Program-made: the position numbers and the translations under genes
Source of the DNA: Woeseiaceae bacterium
GTDB taxonomy: Bacteria; Pseudomonadota; Gammaproteobacteria; Steroidobacterales; Woeseiaceae
Assembly (NCBI GenBank): GCA_028279985.1
Contig: JANQMR010000016.1
Span: 248,001 to 312,000 of the forward strand
Direction: 5' to 3'
Length of the DNA: 64,000 nucleotides
Shown here: positions 32,156-39,144 of the stretch, in pieces
How positions within the stretch are numbered: position 1 is the stretch's first letter
Layout of the letters: the number at the start of each line of letters is the position of its first letter
Notes under the pieces: generated by a model
Seen by the model: only the letters and a program-made list of their open reading frames with translations
Told to the model about the DNA's origin: nothing
Databases searched by the model: none

Positions 32156-33181
32156 ATGGCGACGTTTGGCGAACTCTCGGATGTTACCTTGTTACCCACC
32201 GGCGAAGCTGCCGAGTCTATTCGTGTGCTGGACCGGCGGGGTGGCCAGGAGGGTTTGGCGCTGCTCGATGCCGGCGACCGCCGATTTCGCCGACAACCCG
32301 AACGCAGCAGGTTCGAGTTCGACGATTCGTTTCGATTGTTCAACCTGGCTGCCGGCGCTGAGTCCGGGACCGCGGTATTCGTCGATCCGCACCAGTCGGT
32401 ACCGAACATCGCCGGTACCGACGACGAACCCGATGTGATCACGAAAATCAACTTGACGGCATTTCATCCCGGTAGGCAGATCGAGAAGGAGATCGGTAAA
32501 AATGCGAGGGCAACCTTGAGGCTGGACATAGGCCAGGATGAGTTGTCCGACTCGCCGCTCGAGCCTTTGTTCTGGTCCATTGCCGCGGGACTCGATTTGT
32601 CGAATACGGCGCGGAACAAGGAGTCGCCTAATAAGTACCGGAGCGATTTCGACCAGGCGTTCGCGCGGCGTCCGATCGAAGTTGCAGGTGGGCTGGCCCA
32701 GGTGCGGTTCGAGGTTTTTGCACACGAAGAAAAACCCTGGTGGCAGAAGATCTTCAGCGCCCTGGGTAGTTCGTCGGCAACTTCGCTGATCAATGCGCTC
32801 GGCTTTCCCGGTATCGTCAATGAGGCTATCGACGTAGTCAACGAAGCATTCGACAAGTTCGACAAAAACACCAAACCGCTTTTCAAGAGCGCTAAAATGA
32901 CCTTTGCCCTTTCCGAGCGTGCCAGGCAGTCGTACACCCTGGGTATGCCCGGCATACACATCGGTGTCCTGCCACACGGCTTTACGTTGATGGTGCCGCA
33001 GCGTCACTACGACCTGATTCGAAAGACCCGGCCCTATTTTCTTGGCGCTTACGGCAAGCTGGTGCCGGGCGAGGTCTCGGTTGACGAGTTTAATGCACCG
33101 GACTACCAGGATCCTTACGCAGAGATACCGTACGCGTTACTGAAAGTACAGAGCAGAGCTGCCGCGTTGCAGGCATTTTGA
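32156..33181 (+). CDS. Protein of unknown function, first gene of the subtilase operon
   Basis: 341 residues from ATG 32156, preceded by an excellent AAAGGAG. No family is recognised. There is no signal peptide and no cysteine. The first ~130 residues look beta-rich: F-E-F-D-D-S-F-R-L-F-N-L, T-A-V-F-V-D-P, I-N-L-T-A-F-H-P-G-R-Q. A middle segment (W-W-Q-K-I-F-S-A-L-G-S-S-S-A-T, then F-P-G-I-V-N-E-A-I-D-V-V-N-E-A-F-D-K-F) is amphipathic-helical. The C-terminal third has P-G-I-H-I-G-V-L-P-H-G-F-T-L-M-V-P and P-Y-F-L-G-A-Y-G-K-L-V-P. Its stop directly abuts the next ATG with no gap, so the two are translationally linked. It may be a substrate, effector or scaffold of the protease. Confidence 0.7.
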   Translation: MATFGELSDVTLLPTGEAAESIRVLDRRGGQEGLALLDAGDRRFRRQPERSRFEFDDSFRLFNLAAGAESGTAVFVDPHQSVPNIAGTDDEPDVITKINLTAFHPGRQIEKEIGKNARATLRLDIGQDELSDSPLEPLFWSIAAGLDLSNTARNKESPNKYRSDFDQAFARRPIEVAGGLAQVRFEVFAHEEKPWWQKIFSALGSSSATSLINALGFPGIVNEAIDVVNEAFDKFDKNTKPLFKSAKMTFALSERARQSYTLGMPGIHIGVLPHGFTLMVPQRHYDLIRKTRPYFLGAYGKLVPGEVSVDEFNAPDYQDPYAEIPYALLKVQSRAAALQAF

Positions 33182-34339
33182 ATGCCGCGGGAGCTCATTA
33201 TCGATTGTGGGCTGGAAGGCATGGCTGACGGTGGGCGATTCGACGTCTGTCTGGTACCTGCAGACGACCCGGGCAAAACCGCGTTGCTGCGAGATATCGC
33301 ACCGGGTCGATTCATCGAGGCGCCGTTTGATATCGAAGAGATTCACCTTCTCGCATGTGAAGGTGGCTATTGGGGACTGAGCTTTTCGTCACCGCCGAAA
33401 ACGATCGGTGGTGTCATCCCGAGGCTGCCATCCGGTCCGGTAGGATGGTGGCATTTGGCGCACGGTCTTACTGTACCGGACGACCGCCTGGGTGCGGGAA
33501 TACGTATCGGGGTTATCGATGAAGCACTTGCGGCGATCCCCGACAGCTCGCCGATCGGTCACGTGGTCAATCTCGGCAGCGAGGCGTGGGACGGCGATGA
33601 TCCGCGCGGCTTCTTACCAAGTTCCAGTCATTCTCTGGCAGTATGCGGATTGATCGCCGCACGGGCAGCCTTTCACGCACCTTTCACCGGCGTTGCACCA
33701 GGCGCGGAGCTCGTGTTCGCCGCGGCGGGTGAAGACCAGTCCGAACGTCTGGATGTTGCGCGATTGGCCAACGCGATCGATCTTCTGGCCGAAGACTATC
33801 GCTGCGACATAATCTCATTCAGTGCGGGTGATTGCGCGGACCCGTTGCCGGAAATCGAATTGGCCGCGGAAGCAGCGATGGATTCAGGCTCCCTTTGTTT
33901 CGTCGCCGCCGGCAACCTGGGCGGCACGGCGCGGTATCCAGCCCGTTATCCTGAGTGCCTGGCTGTTGGCGCGTTGGGAAAGGTGGGTCTGGCACCACCC
34001 AATACCTTCGAATTTACCCAGGAACGGGCTTCCGCGGCCGCGGTTGATGATGATTTCTACGTGTGGTGCGATAGCGCCCAGGGTTCGGAAGTGAACTATG
34101 TCGGGGCGGGCCTGGCGGTTTTTGCAATGCAACAATCGGGTGTATACTCGGTCTGCGGAACCAGCTACGCAGCCCCCATCACCGCGGGTCTCGCGGCGGT
34201 CATTCTTTCGACGGATCCGGTATTTGCATCGTTGCCGCGAGATCAGAATCGTGCTACATACGCTATTGAGGCGATAAGCAGTTCAACCAAAAGGGTTTTT
34301 TTGAACGCTTGCGATCAGGGGATGGTCGTATTGAAGTAA
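33182..34339 (+). CDS. Cytoplasmic subtilisin-like (S8) serine protease
   Basis: 385 residues, starting immediately after the preceding stop. There is no signal peptide. Residues 1-105 form an extra N-terminal domain of unknown type that replaces the usual secreted propeptide. The S8 core shows I-G-V-I-D-E-A (Asp113), S-S-S-H-S-L-A-V-C-G-L-I (His150, a variant of the normal HGT-V-A-G), V-A-A-G-N-L-G-G (oxyanion Asn245) and C-G-T-S-Y-A-A-P (Ser328). The triad is therefore complete. Unlike secreted subtilases it has no calcium-loop or transmembrane features visible. With the small I9-like protein and the unknown partner it forms a three-gene operon, suggesting an intracellular processing or conflict system. 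Confidence 0.85.
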   Translation: MPRELIIDCGLEGMADGGRFDVCLVPADDPGKTALLRDIAPGRFIEAPFDIEEIHLLACEGGYWGLSFSSPPKTIGGVIPRLPSGPVGWWHLAHGLTVPDDRLGAGIRIGVIDEALAAIPDSSPIGHVVNLGSEAWDGDDPRGFLPSSSHSLAVCGLIAARAAFHAPFTGVAPGAELVFAAAGEDQSERLDVARLANAIDLLAEDYRCDIISFSAGDCADPLPEIELAAEAAMDSGSLCFVAAGNLGGTARYPARYPECLAVGALGKVGLAPPNTFEFTQERASAAAVDDDFYVWCDSAQGSEVNYVGAGLAVFAMQQSGVYSVCGTSYAAPITAGLAAVILSTDPVFASLPRDQNRATYAIEAISSSTKRVFLNACDQGMVVLK

Positions 34340-34345
34340 GCAACC

Positions 34346-34600
34346 ATGGCGAAGCGGACCCAAAGCAAATACGTAGTGGCATTGACTCGCGAGGGGCGGC
34401 GAGAGCGCCGGCAGCAGGAGCTCGCGCAGGTCCTTTCGAGGTCGCCGGGCATTCGCGTCATTGAGGGCAGTGGCCGGAATGCGGTGACCGTCATGATGCC
34501 CGACTCGCTGTGCCGGAAGCTCCGGGAAGACCTACCGTTTGCAACGGTCCTGCCGCATCGGTCTCTCGAACTGCTGATTTCGAAGCCTGCCCGTTCCTGA
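34346..34600 (+). CDS. Small protein resembling a subtilase propeptide/I9 inhibitor
   Basis: 84 residues from ATG 34346, 6 bp after the protease stop. The order of predicted elements (strand K-Y-V-V-A-L, helix R-R-E-R-R-Q-Q-E-L-A-Q-V-L, strand G-I-R-V-I-E-G, strand N-A-V-T-V-M-M, helix S-L-C-R-K-L-R-E-D-L, strand A-T-V-L-P-H-R-S-L-E-L) is the beta-alpha-beta-beta-alpha-beta ferredoxin-like fold of subtilisin propeptides (inhibitor_I9). In secreted subtilases this is fused N-terminally; here it would act in trans as foldase or inhibitor. The assignment rests on pattern, not on a clear family motif. Confidence 0.55.
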   Translation: MAKRTQSKYVVALTREGRRERRQQELAQVLSRSPGIRVIEGSGRNAVTVMMPDSLCRKLREDLPFATVLPHRSLELLISKPARS

Positions 34601-34753
34601 CGGGGGACGTGCAGGTCGGTCGCGGAGCGCATGCTCGCGTTACTTGGCGGTCAGACGTCGTGAACGGCTGACAAAAGTCGTGCTCGATGGGTCGGTCGTG
34701 CTTGCACAGATCAGATTGCACACCGGAGATTGCACACCGGCGCAAACGGTCTA

Positions 34754-35287
34754 CTATCTCCGAACCATCTTATCCGCCAGCGCATACCGCTGTAGCCGTT
34801 TCCGACAATGCGCCAGCCCCTTCGCCAGATACTTCTTCACCATCGCTTGCGACAAACCCATTCGCTCGGCAATCTCCAGTACCTTCAAGCCTTCGCACCA
34901 CCGCAAGCGCAGCACCTTCTGACATTTGGGCGGTAGCTCCCGCACGGCACGGTTGACCTGCTGCCGGCGCAACGCGTCGATGGTGGCCGCTTCCGGCCCG
35001 GCGTCCCCTGATTCCAACTCGTCGAGCACGATGTCGTTGTCGATGAGCCGCCGCGCGTGATACCGGTAATGGCGATAGATCAGATGTTGTGCAATCCGGA
35101 AAAGATAGGCTCTTGGATTGTCGATCGATTCGGGCTGCTGTGCCTGTAACAGCTTCAGGCAGGCCTCCTGGGCGAGGTCGCTGGCGTCCTCCTCGCTCGC
35201 GAGACGCCTGCGCAGGTGCCGGCGCAGTCTTTCGACGTGCGTATCGATGGCGGTTTGCGTTTCCAGGCGGGATTCAGCGGCGGCCAT
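34754..35287 (-). CDS. ECF RNA polymerase sigma factor, orphan
   Basis: 177 residues from the ATG ending at 35287. Region 2: A-I-D-T-H-V-E-R-L-R-R-H-L-R-R-R-L, then E-D-A-S-D-L-A-Q-E-A-C-L-K-L-L, N-P-R-A-Y-L-F-R-I-A-Q-H-L-I-Y-R-H. Region 4: L-P-P-K-C-Q-K-V-L-R-L-R-W-C-E-G, then L-E-I-A-E-R-M-G-L-S-Q-A-M-V-K-K-Y-L. It is FecI-like, but no FecR or STN receptor gene follows within reach on the minus strand. Downstream is the small I9-like gene in the opposite direction. The cognate anti-sigma factor is therefore elsewhere or lost. Confidence 0.9.
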   Translation of the reverse strand: MAAAESRLETQTAIDTHVERLRRHLRRRLASEEDASDLAQEACLKLLQAQQPESIDNPRAYLFRIAQHLIYRHYRYHARRLIDNDIVLDELESGDAGPEAATIDALRRQQVNRAVRELPPKCQKVLRLRWCEGLKVLEIAERMGLSQAMVKKYLAKGLAHCRKRLQRYALADKMVRR

Positions 35288-35507
35288 CGTCGGCCGGGCC
35301 GCGGTAAACGGTAACGTGCGGGTTGTGGTGCGGATTCGGCATCGATCAGGGAAGCCCCGGGGACTAATAGATAAGAGTGGGCGAACCGGCAATCCGGTCT
35401 CCCGTTTCTTACCTCATTAGACGTATGAGCCCGGCCAGTGTGAAATGTGGACCCCGGGCGCGAGAGGCGCAGGGCGCCGGCCGGCTTGGCACGGCTACCG
35501 ATCGAAG

Positions 35508-35650
35508 TAGCCGTTTTCCTGAGAGAATCACTCCTTACCGGCGGCCTGATCCTCAACCTCATGCCCTGCGTGTTGCCGATCCTGTCGACGAGGGCCAACT
35601 GCTGCCGCAAATCCTCACCCCGAGCCTACTCGCCGACGCCGTCAGCAACG
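35508..35650 (+). pseudogene. Deletion relic of a dsbD locus (three fused blocks)
   Basis: Three blocks match the intact locus at 11.7-13.9 kb. 35508-35537 matches 11708-11737, upstream DNA. 35539-35586 matches 12705-12752, encoding G-G-L-I-L-N-L-M-P-C-V-L-P-I-L-S with four differences, all at third codon positions. 35585-35650 matches 13829-13893 with a single mismatch. The last two join at a shared TCGA, leaving the C-terminal block in another frame. So a ~1.1-kb internal deletion and loss of the 5' gene half produced a short non-functional remnant. The synonymous differences show the source copy was under selection before it decayed. Confidence 0.85.
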
Positions 35651-35684
35651 CCAGAGAACCTCTGCATAAGTCTGCAGTGGAAAT

Positions 35685-35737
35685 GTAGGGCCTTTCGTTA
35701 CCTGCCTGGAGGCGGGTTAAGAAAACAAAGGCCCTAC
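35685..35737 (-). terminator. Long hairpin 3' of the PEP-CTERM gene
   Basis: GTAGGGCCTTT (35685-35695) pairs perfectly with AAAGGCCCTAC (35727-35737). Between them CCTGCC and GGCGGG can form an inner stem. It lies just after the stop of the minus-strand PEP-CTERM gene and could terminate it. No long U-tract follows. Confidence 0.5.
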
Positions 35738-35754
35738 CTCGAACGGTAGCCTGC

Positions 35755-36576
35755 CTAGCCCCGGCGCCGGCGCGTGGCTCCGAACAGAAACAGCAGCCCG
35801 GTACCCAGCAACAGCAGCGAACCGGGCGTGGGTACGGCGGCGGCGGCCCCTCCTCGACCCACAATCACCTGAATGGCAGTCCTTGCCACCTCGATGTCGT
35901 TGAGGCTGGCGGCCAGGTAGAAGTCGTAAGTGCCATCCACCGTCGGGTCGAAACCGAAACCTGCAATGAACCAGTGGGGCTTCCAGGAGTTCTGGGCAAC
36001 GTTGTTGGCGGCAAGACCCGCGGCGTAGCCTGCTGCGTTACAGCCGGAACCCGGCGTTGTGCCGCCGCCGTTGCCGGTGGAGTTGTCACCCTGCGCGTGA
36101 TCCCAGGCCACGGAGCCGCACCCCGGGTTGACGTCATTGATCGGGTCGAAGGTCAGGAACGAGGTGCCCGCAGAGGCATCGTAGTCCAGAGCCAGTTCAT
36201 AGACCAAGTCTTCCAGATCAAACTCTGTCAAGCCGTTGTAATCGGTATTGATGCTCCATTCAAAGCTCCACTCAGCAGTCGGAAAACTCTGGGTAGGAGC
36301 AACGCCGGCGTTAAAGCTATAGGTCCCGTCGCCGTTGCTGTTGAACGTATTCTCAGGCTGGCCTAACGCGTTGTGACGAAGCTTGGCCCGCAGCCCCACC
36401 TCGATGCCCCGAGCGCGGTCTACGGTAAAACTGCCGTTGGCGTTGCCCGAGCCGAAAATGACATCGGGTGTCACATTTTCGTCGTAAATCGGGGCTGATG
36501 ATGCCGAGACCGGGTAGAGCGCGGACAAGCCCAATAGCGCGCCCATGGCAAACGTGTACTTCCTGTTAAACATCAT
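35755..36576 (-). CDS. PEP-CTERM sorting domain protein
   Basis: 273 residues from the ATG ending at 36576, with GGAG ~6 bp upstream. Signal peptide (A-M-G-A-L-L-G-L-S-A-L-Y, cleavage near V-S-A-S-S-A). The mature part is Asn/Gly/Asp-rich with Y-D-E-N-V-T-P-D-V-I-F-G-S-G-N-A-N-G-S-F. It contains a pair of cysteines around the G-N-G-G-G-T-T-P-G-S loop. The C-terminus is V-P-T-P-G-S-L-L-L-L-G, a short membrane helix and R-R-R-R, the PEP-CTERM/exosortase recognition signal (here P-T-P instead of P-E-P). It would be sorted and anchored or secreted, possibly as part of the matrix. No exosortase is in the window. The ~300 bp upstream to maiA show no gene. Confidence 0.88.
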   Translation of the reverse strand: MMFNRKYTFAMGALLGLSALYPVSASSAPIYDENVTPDVIFGSGNANGSFTVDRARGIEVGLRAKLRHNALGQPENTFNSNGDGTYSFNAGVAPTQSFPTAEWSFEWSINTDYNGLTEFDLEDLVYELALDYDASAGTSFLTFDPINDVNPGCGSVAWDHAQGDNSTGNGGGTTPGSGCNAAGYAAGLAANNVAQNSWKPHWFIAGFGFDPTVDGTYDFYLAASLNDIEVARTAIQVIVGRGGAAAAVPTPGSLLLLGTGLLFLFGATRRRRG

Positions 36577-36873
36577 GGTGTCTCCACTGGTATCTCCGAT
36601 CCTCACAGAAGGACCGGATGCCTTGGTTATCTCTTCTTCTTGGCGATTGGTTTTGCGGTCCAGATACGACTTAATTCAAAGCCTTATGTGAAGGAGCAAG
36701 CAAGATTTGCGCCACCGCAAAGTATTCTTTTCTACTCAGTGGTTTACGGATGTAAGAGCGATTCTGGCGCGCACGAGATGTAAAGTTTCCTGACGCTTCA
36801 ACCAGGTCTTCAACTGCTGGCTTCAACCGCTGGAGAGAGCAAATCGGCCGAGGCCGCGCCCACGGATGGGGAC

Positions 36874-37512
36874 TCACTGGAAATCGGGCTGTTTCTCGGG
36901 TGCCGACGCCTGAAACGCCGGCAACTCGTTGCACCGGTCCACTACCGAGACCAGCCGCGGATACTCGTCCAGCGGCACTTTGAAACGCCTCGCATTGTAA
37001 ACCTGTGGCACCAGACACAAATCCGCGAGCGTCACGGCCTGGCCGAATGCATAGGGCCCGTCGCGATCCTCGAGCTGCAACTCAATTGCCCGAAATGCCT
37101 CGTGAATCCAGTGGGCGTACCACCGGTCGCGCTCGTCGTCCTCAAGGTCCAAACGCCAGCCGTGATACTTCAGCACCCGCAAGTTGTTCAGCGGGTGTAC
37201 GTCGCAACAAATCAGGTCGCAAAACGAACGCACCGCCGCGCGCTCGGGAATTCCCGCGGGCAGTAAGGCCGGCTCCGGGTAGGTTTCTTCGAGGTACTCC
37301 AGAATTGCGAGCGACTGGCCTATGGCAACCGCCCCGTCTTCCAGAAACGGCACCAATCCCTGCGGATTCCGCTCGCGATAGGCGTTTTCCTTTTGTTCGC
37401 CTTTAACCAGGTTGATTGGAATCAGCTCATGCTCTAGCTGTTTCAGATTGAGTGCAATCCGCACCCGGTAGGCGGCCGAAGAGCGCCAGTAGGTATAGAG
37501 TTTGATGGTCAC
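36874..37512 (-). CDS. maiA: Maleylacetoacetate isomerase (zeta-class GST)
   Basis: 212 residues from GTG 37512, which starts 4 bp after the fahA stop. A longer frame would overlap fahA. N-terminal thioredoxin-like domain with Y-W-R-S-S-A-A-Y-R-V-R-I-A-L-N, the zeta GST S-S-x-x-x-R-V-R motif. It continues N-P-Q-G-L-V-P-F-L-E-D and Q-S-L-A-I-L-E-Y-L-E-E. The helical C-terminal domain has C-D-V-H-P-L-N-N-L-R-V-L and V-T-L-A-D-L-C-L-V-P-Q-V-Y-N-A. It isomerises 4-maleylacetoacetate to fumarylacetoacetate with glutathione, the penultimate step of tyrosine degradation. Confidence 0.94.
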   Translation of the reverse strand: MTIKLYTYWRSSAAYRVRIALNLKQLEHELIPINLVKGEQKENAYRERNPQGLVPFLEDGAVAIGQSLAILEYLEETYPEPALLPAGIPERAAVRSFCDLICCDVHPLNNLRVLKYHGWRLDLEDDERDRWYAHWIHEAFRAIELQLEDRDGPYAFGQAVTLADLCLVPQVYNARRFKVPLDEYPRLVSVVDRCNELPAFQASAPEKQPDFQ

Positions 37513-37516
37513 GGCA

Positions 37517-38521
37517 TCAGCCCGTGTAATGTTCGACGAGCTGATCAATCGCACCGAAAATCGAACGCCCTTCGGCATCCAGCATTTCTATTCGCACCCG
37601 GTCGCCGAACCGCATGAACGGCGTCCGCGGCGTACCATGCTCGATGGTTTCGATGGTCCGGATCTCGGCGATACACGAATAACCGACGCCGCCGTCGGCA
37701 ACAGGCTTACCCGGACCGCCGTCGAGCTTGTTCGAGACCGTCCCCGATCCGATGATGGTACCCGCAGCCAGCGGCCGGCTTTTTGCCGCATGGGCAATGA
37801 GCCGGCCGAAGTCGAAGGTCATATCGACCCCGGCCTCGGGCTTGCCGAAAGCCTCGCCGTTCAAATACGACAACAGCGGCAAATGCACCTTGCCGTCCCG
37901 CCAGGCATCGCCCAACTCGTCGGGCGTGACCGCCACCGGTGTGAAAGCGCTGGATGGCTTGGACTGGAAAAACCCGAAACCCTTCGCCAGCTCGCCGGGA
38001 ATCAGGTTCCTGAGCGACACGTCGTTGACGAGCATCAACAGCTTGACGTGTGCCACCGCATCCGCCGCACTCACACCCATCGGCACGTCGTCGGTGATCA
38101 CGGTGACTTCACCCTCGAAGTCGATGCCCCAGTCCTCGCTGGCTGCGAGCACCGGTTCCTGCGGCCCAATGAACGAGTCCGAGCCGCCCTGGTACATCAA
38201 GGGATCGGTCCAGAAACTTTCCGGCATCTCGGCGCCGCGCGCCTTGCGTACCAGCTCGACGTGGTTCACATACGCCGAACCGTCCGCCCACTGGTAAGCA
38301 CGCGGCAACGGTGCCGAGCAGGCCGCCGGGTCGAAGGTCTCGCCGGCACCGCCTTCGAGGTCCTTCGCCAGCCCGGCAAGCGCCGGCCCGGCTGTCGCCC
38401 AATCATCCAGCGCCGCCTGCAAGGTCGGAGCAACGCTGCCCGCGTCCACGTAACGTTCGAGATCGCCGGACACGACGACCAGCCGGCCGTCCCGGCCGTG
38501 TTTCAAGGATGCCAGCTTCAT
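37517..38521 (-). CDS. fahA: Fumarylacetoacetate hydrolase
   Basis: 334 residues from the ATG ending at 38521. The C-terminal FAH fold has the metal-binding residues in D-F-E-G-E-V-T-V-I-T-D-D and the motifs V-S-L-R-N-L-I-P-G-E-L, F-Q-S-K-P-S-S-A-F and T-I-I-G-S-G-T-V-S-N. It cleaves fumarylacetoacetate to fumarate and acetoacetate, the last step of tyrosine catabolism. It is translated just before maiA. The start codon context (CTCGATGAAG) matches the 14-bp tandem repeat lying immediately upstream, which ends in the VOC gene. Confidence 0.94.
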   Translation of the reverse strand: MKLASLKHGRDGRLVVVSGDLERYVDAGSVAPTLQAALDDWATAGPALAGLAKDLEGGAGETFDPAACSAPLPRAYQWADGSAYVNHVELVRKARGAEMPESFWTDPLMYQGGSDSFIGPQEPVLAASEDWGIDFEGEVTVITDDVPMGVSAADAVAHVKLLMLVNDVSLRNLIPGELAKGFGFFQSKPSSAFTPVAVTPDELGDAWRDGKVHLPLLSYLNGEAFGKPEAGVDMTFDFGRLIAHAAKSRPLAAGTIIGSGTVSNKLDGGPGKPVADGGVGYSCIAEIRTIETIEHGTPRTPFMRFGDRVRIEMLDAEGRSIFGAIDQLVEHYTG

Positions 38522-38529
38522 CGAGTGTC

Positions 38530-38585
38530 GTTCATCGAGTATGGTTCATCGAGTATGGTTCATCGAGTATGGTTCATCGAGTATG
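38530..38585. repeat. Four perfect 14-bp tandem units at the VOC/fahA junction
   Basis: GTTCATCGAGTATG is repeated four times without change (38530-38543, 38544-38557, 38558-38571, 38572-38585). On the coding (minus) strand each unit reads CATACTCGATGAAC and carries an ATG overlapping a TGA. The VOC gene ends at the TGA of the first-read unit, and fahA starts at a similar CTCGATGAAG. An original stop/start overlap appears to have been multiplied by slippage. Confidence 0.95.
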
Positions 38586-39131
38586 GCTTGTCGTGCTTCC
38601 GGTGAACTCCAGCTCATGCAGCCACGCCGCATGCCGCGGGGCCTTCTTGGTGCGGCTCCATTCCTCCAGCATATCGGGTGCGACACGTCTCAGCTCGTCG
38701 AGTTGCTCTTGTGTCTGAGTATTCGCGACGAGCTCCAGCCGGTGTCCGTTCGGGTCGAAGAAATAAATCGACTGAAATATACCGTGATTCGTCGGCCCGA
38801 TCACGTCGATCCCTTCCGCTTCCACTTGCGCCTTGGCGGCGAGCAGGGCGTCGTAGTCCTCGACTTCGAAAGCGATGTGCTGCACCCATTCCGGCGTATT
38901 GCGGTCGCGGTCCATGTCCGGTTGGGTCGGCAGCTCGAAAAACGCCAGCACGTTGCCCATGCCGGCGTCCAGGAAAACGTGCATGTACGGGTCCGGTTCC
39001 TTGGTGGACGGCACCTGATCCTCGGCAAACGCTACCGTAAAGTCCATGTTCAGGACACGCTGGTAGAACTCGACCGTCTCCTTGGCGTCCCTGCAACGGT
39101 AGGCGACGTGATGAATGCGCTTGATTTCCAT
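38574..39131 (-). CDS. VOC-superfamily protein in the tyrosine operon
   Basis: 185 residues from the ATG ending at 39131, 13 bp after hppD. M-E-I-K-R-I-H-H-V-A-Y-R-C-R-D-A-K-E-T-V-E-F-Y opens the fold (metal His), with V-Q-H-I-A-F-E-V-E-D (second His) and F-F-D-P-N-G-H-R-L-E-L (Glu). It has the layout of a single VOC dioxygenase/glyoxalase unit with a C-terminal helical tail. It lies between hppD and fahA where homogentisate dioxygenase would often be. Its reaction is unknown; being a metal-dependent VOC enzyme, a dioxygenase or isomerase role in the same pathway is plausible but unproven. Confidence 0.85.
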   Translation of the reverse strand: MEIKRIHHVAYRCRDAKETVEFYQRVLNMDFTVAFAEDQVPSTKEPDPYMHVFLDAGMGNVLAFFELPTQPDMDRDRNTPEWVQHIAFEVEDYDALLAAKAQVEAEGIDVIGPTNHGIFQSIYFFDPNGHRLELVANTQTQEQLDELRRVAPDMLEEWSRTKKAPRHAAWLHELEFTGSTTSHTR

Positions 39132-39144
39132 CGAACCCGCTCCC

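Larger units (their letters stand above)
35288..35754. other. Gene-poor stretch holding a dsbD relic and a hairpin
   Basis: About 470 bp between the ECF sigma start and the PEP-CTERM gene. It contains the composite dsbD remnant (35508-35650) and a strong inverted repeat (35685-35737). The first ~200 bp, which should include the sigma factor promoter, show no other recognisable structure. Confidence 0.7.

Noticed and set aside
32192..33007. Minus-strand 271-codon frame opposite the unknown protein at 32156
   Set aside because: The plus-strand gene has a strong AAAGGAG and abuts the subtilase gene. The antisense frame lacks a start signal and is Arg/Leu-rich.
36671..37018. Minus-strand 115-codon frame overlapping the maiA end
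   Set aside because: Overlaps maiA in another frame and has no ribosome binding site or family pattern.
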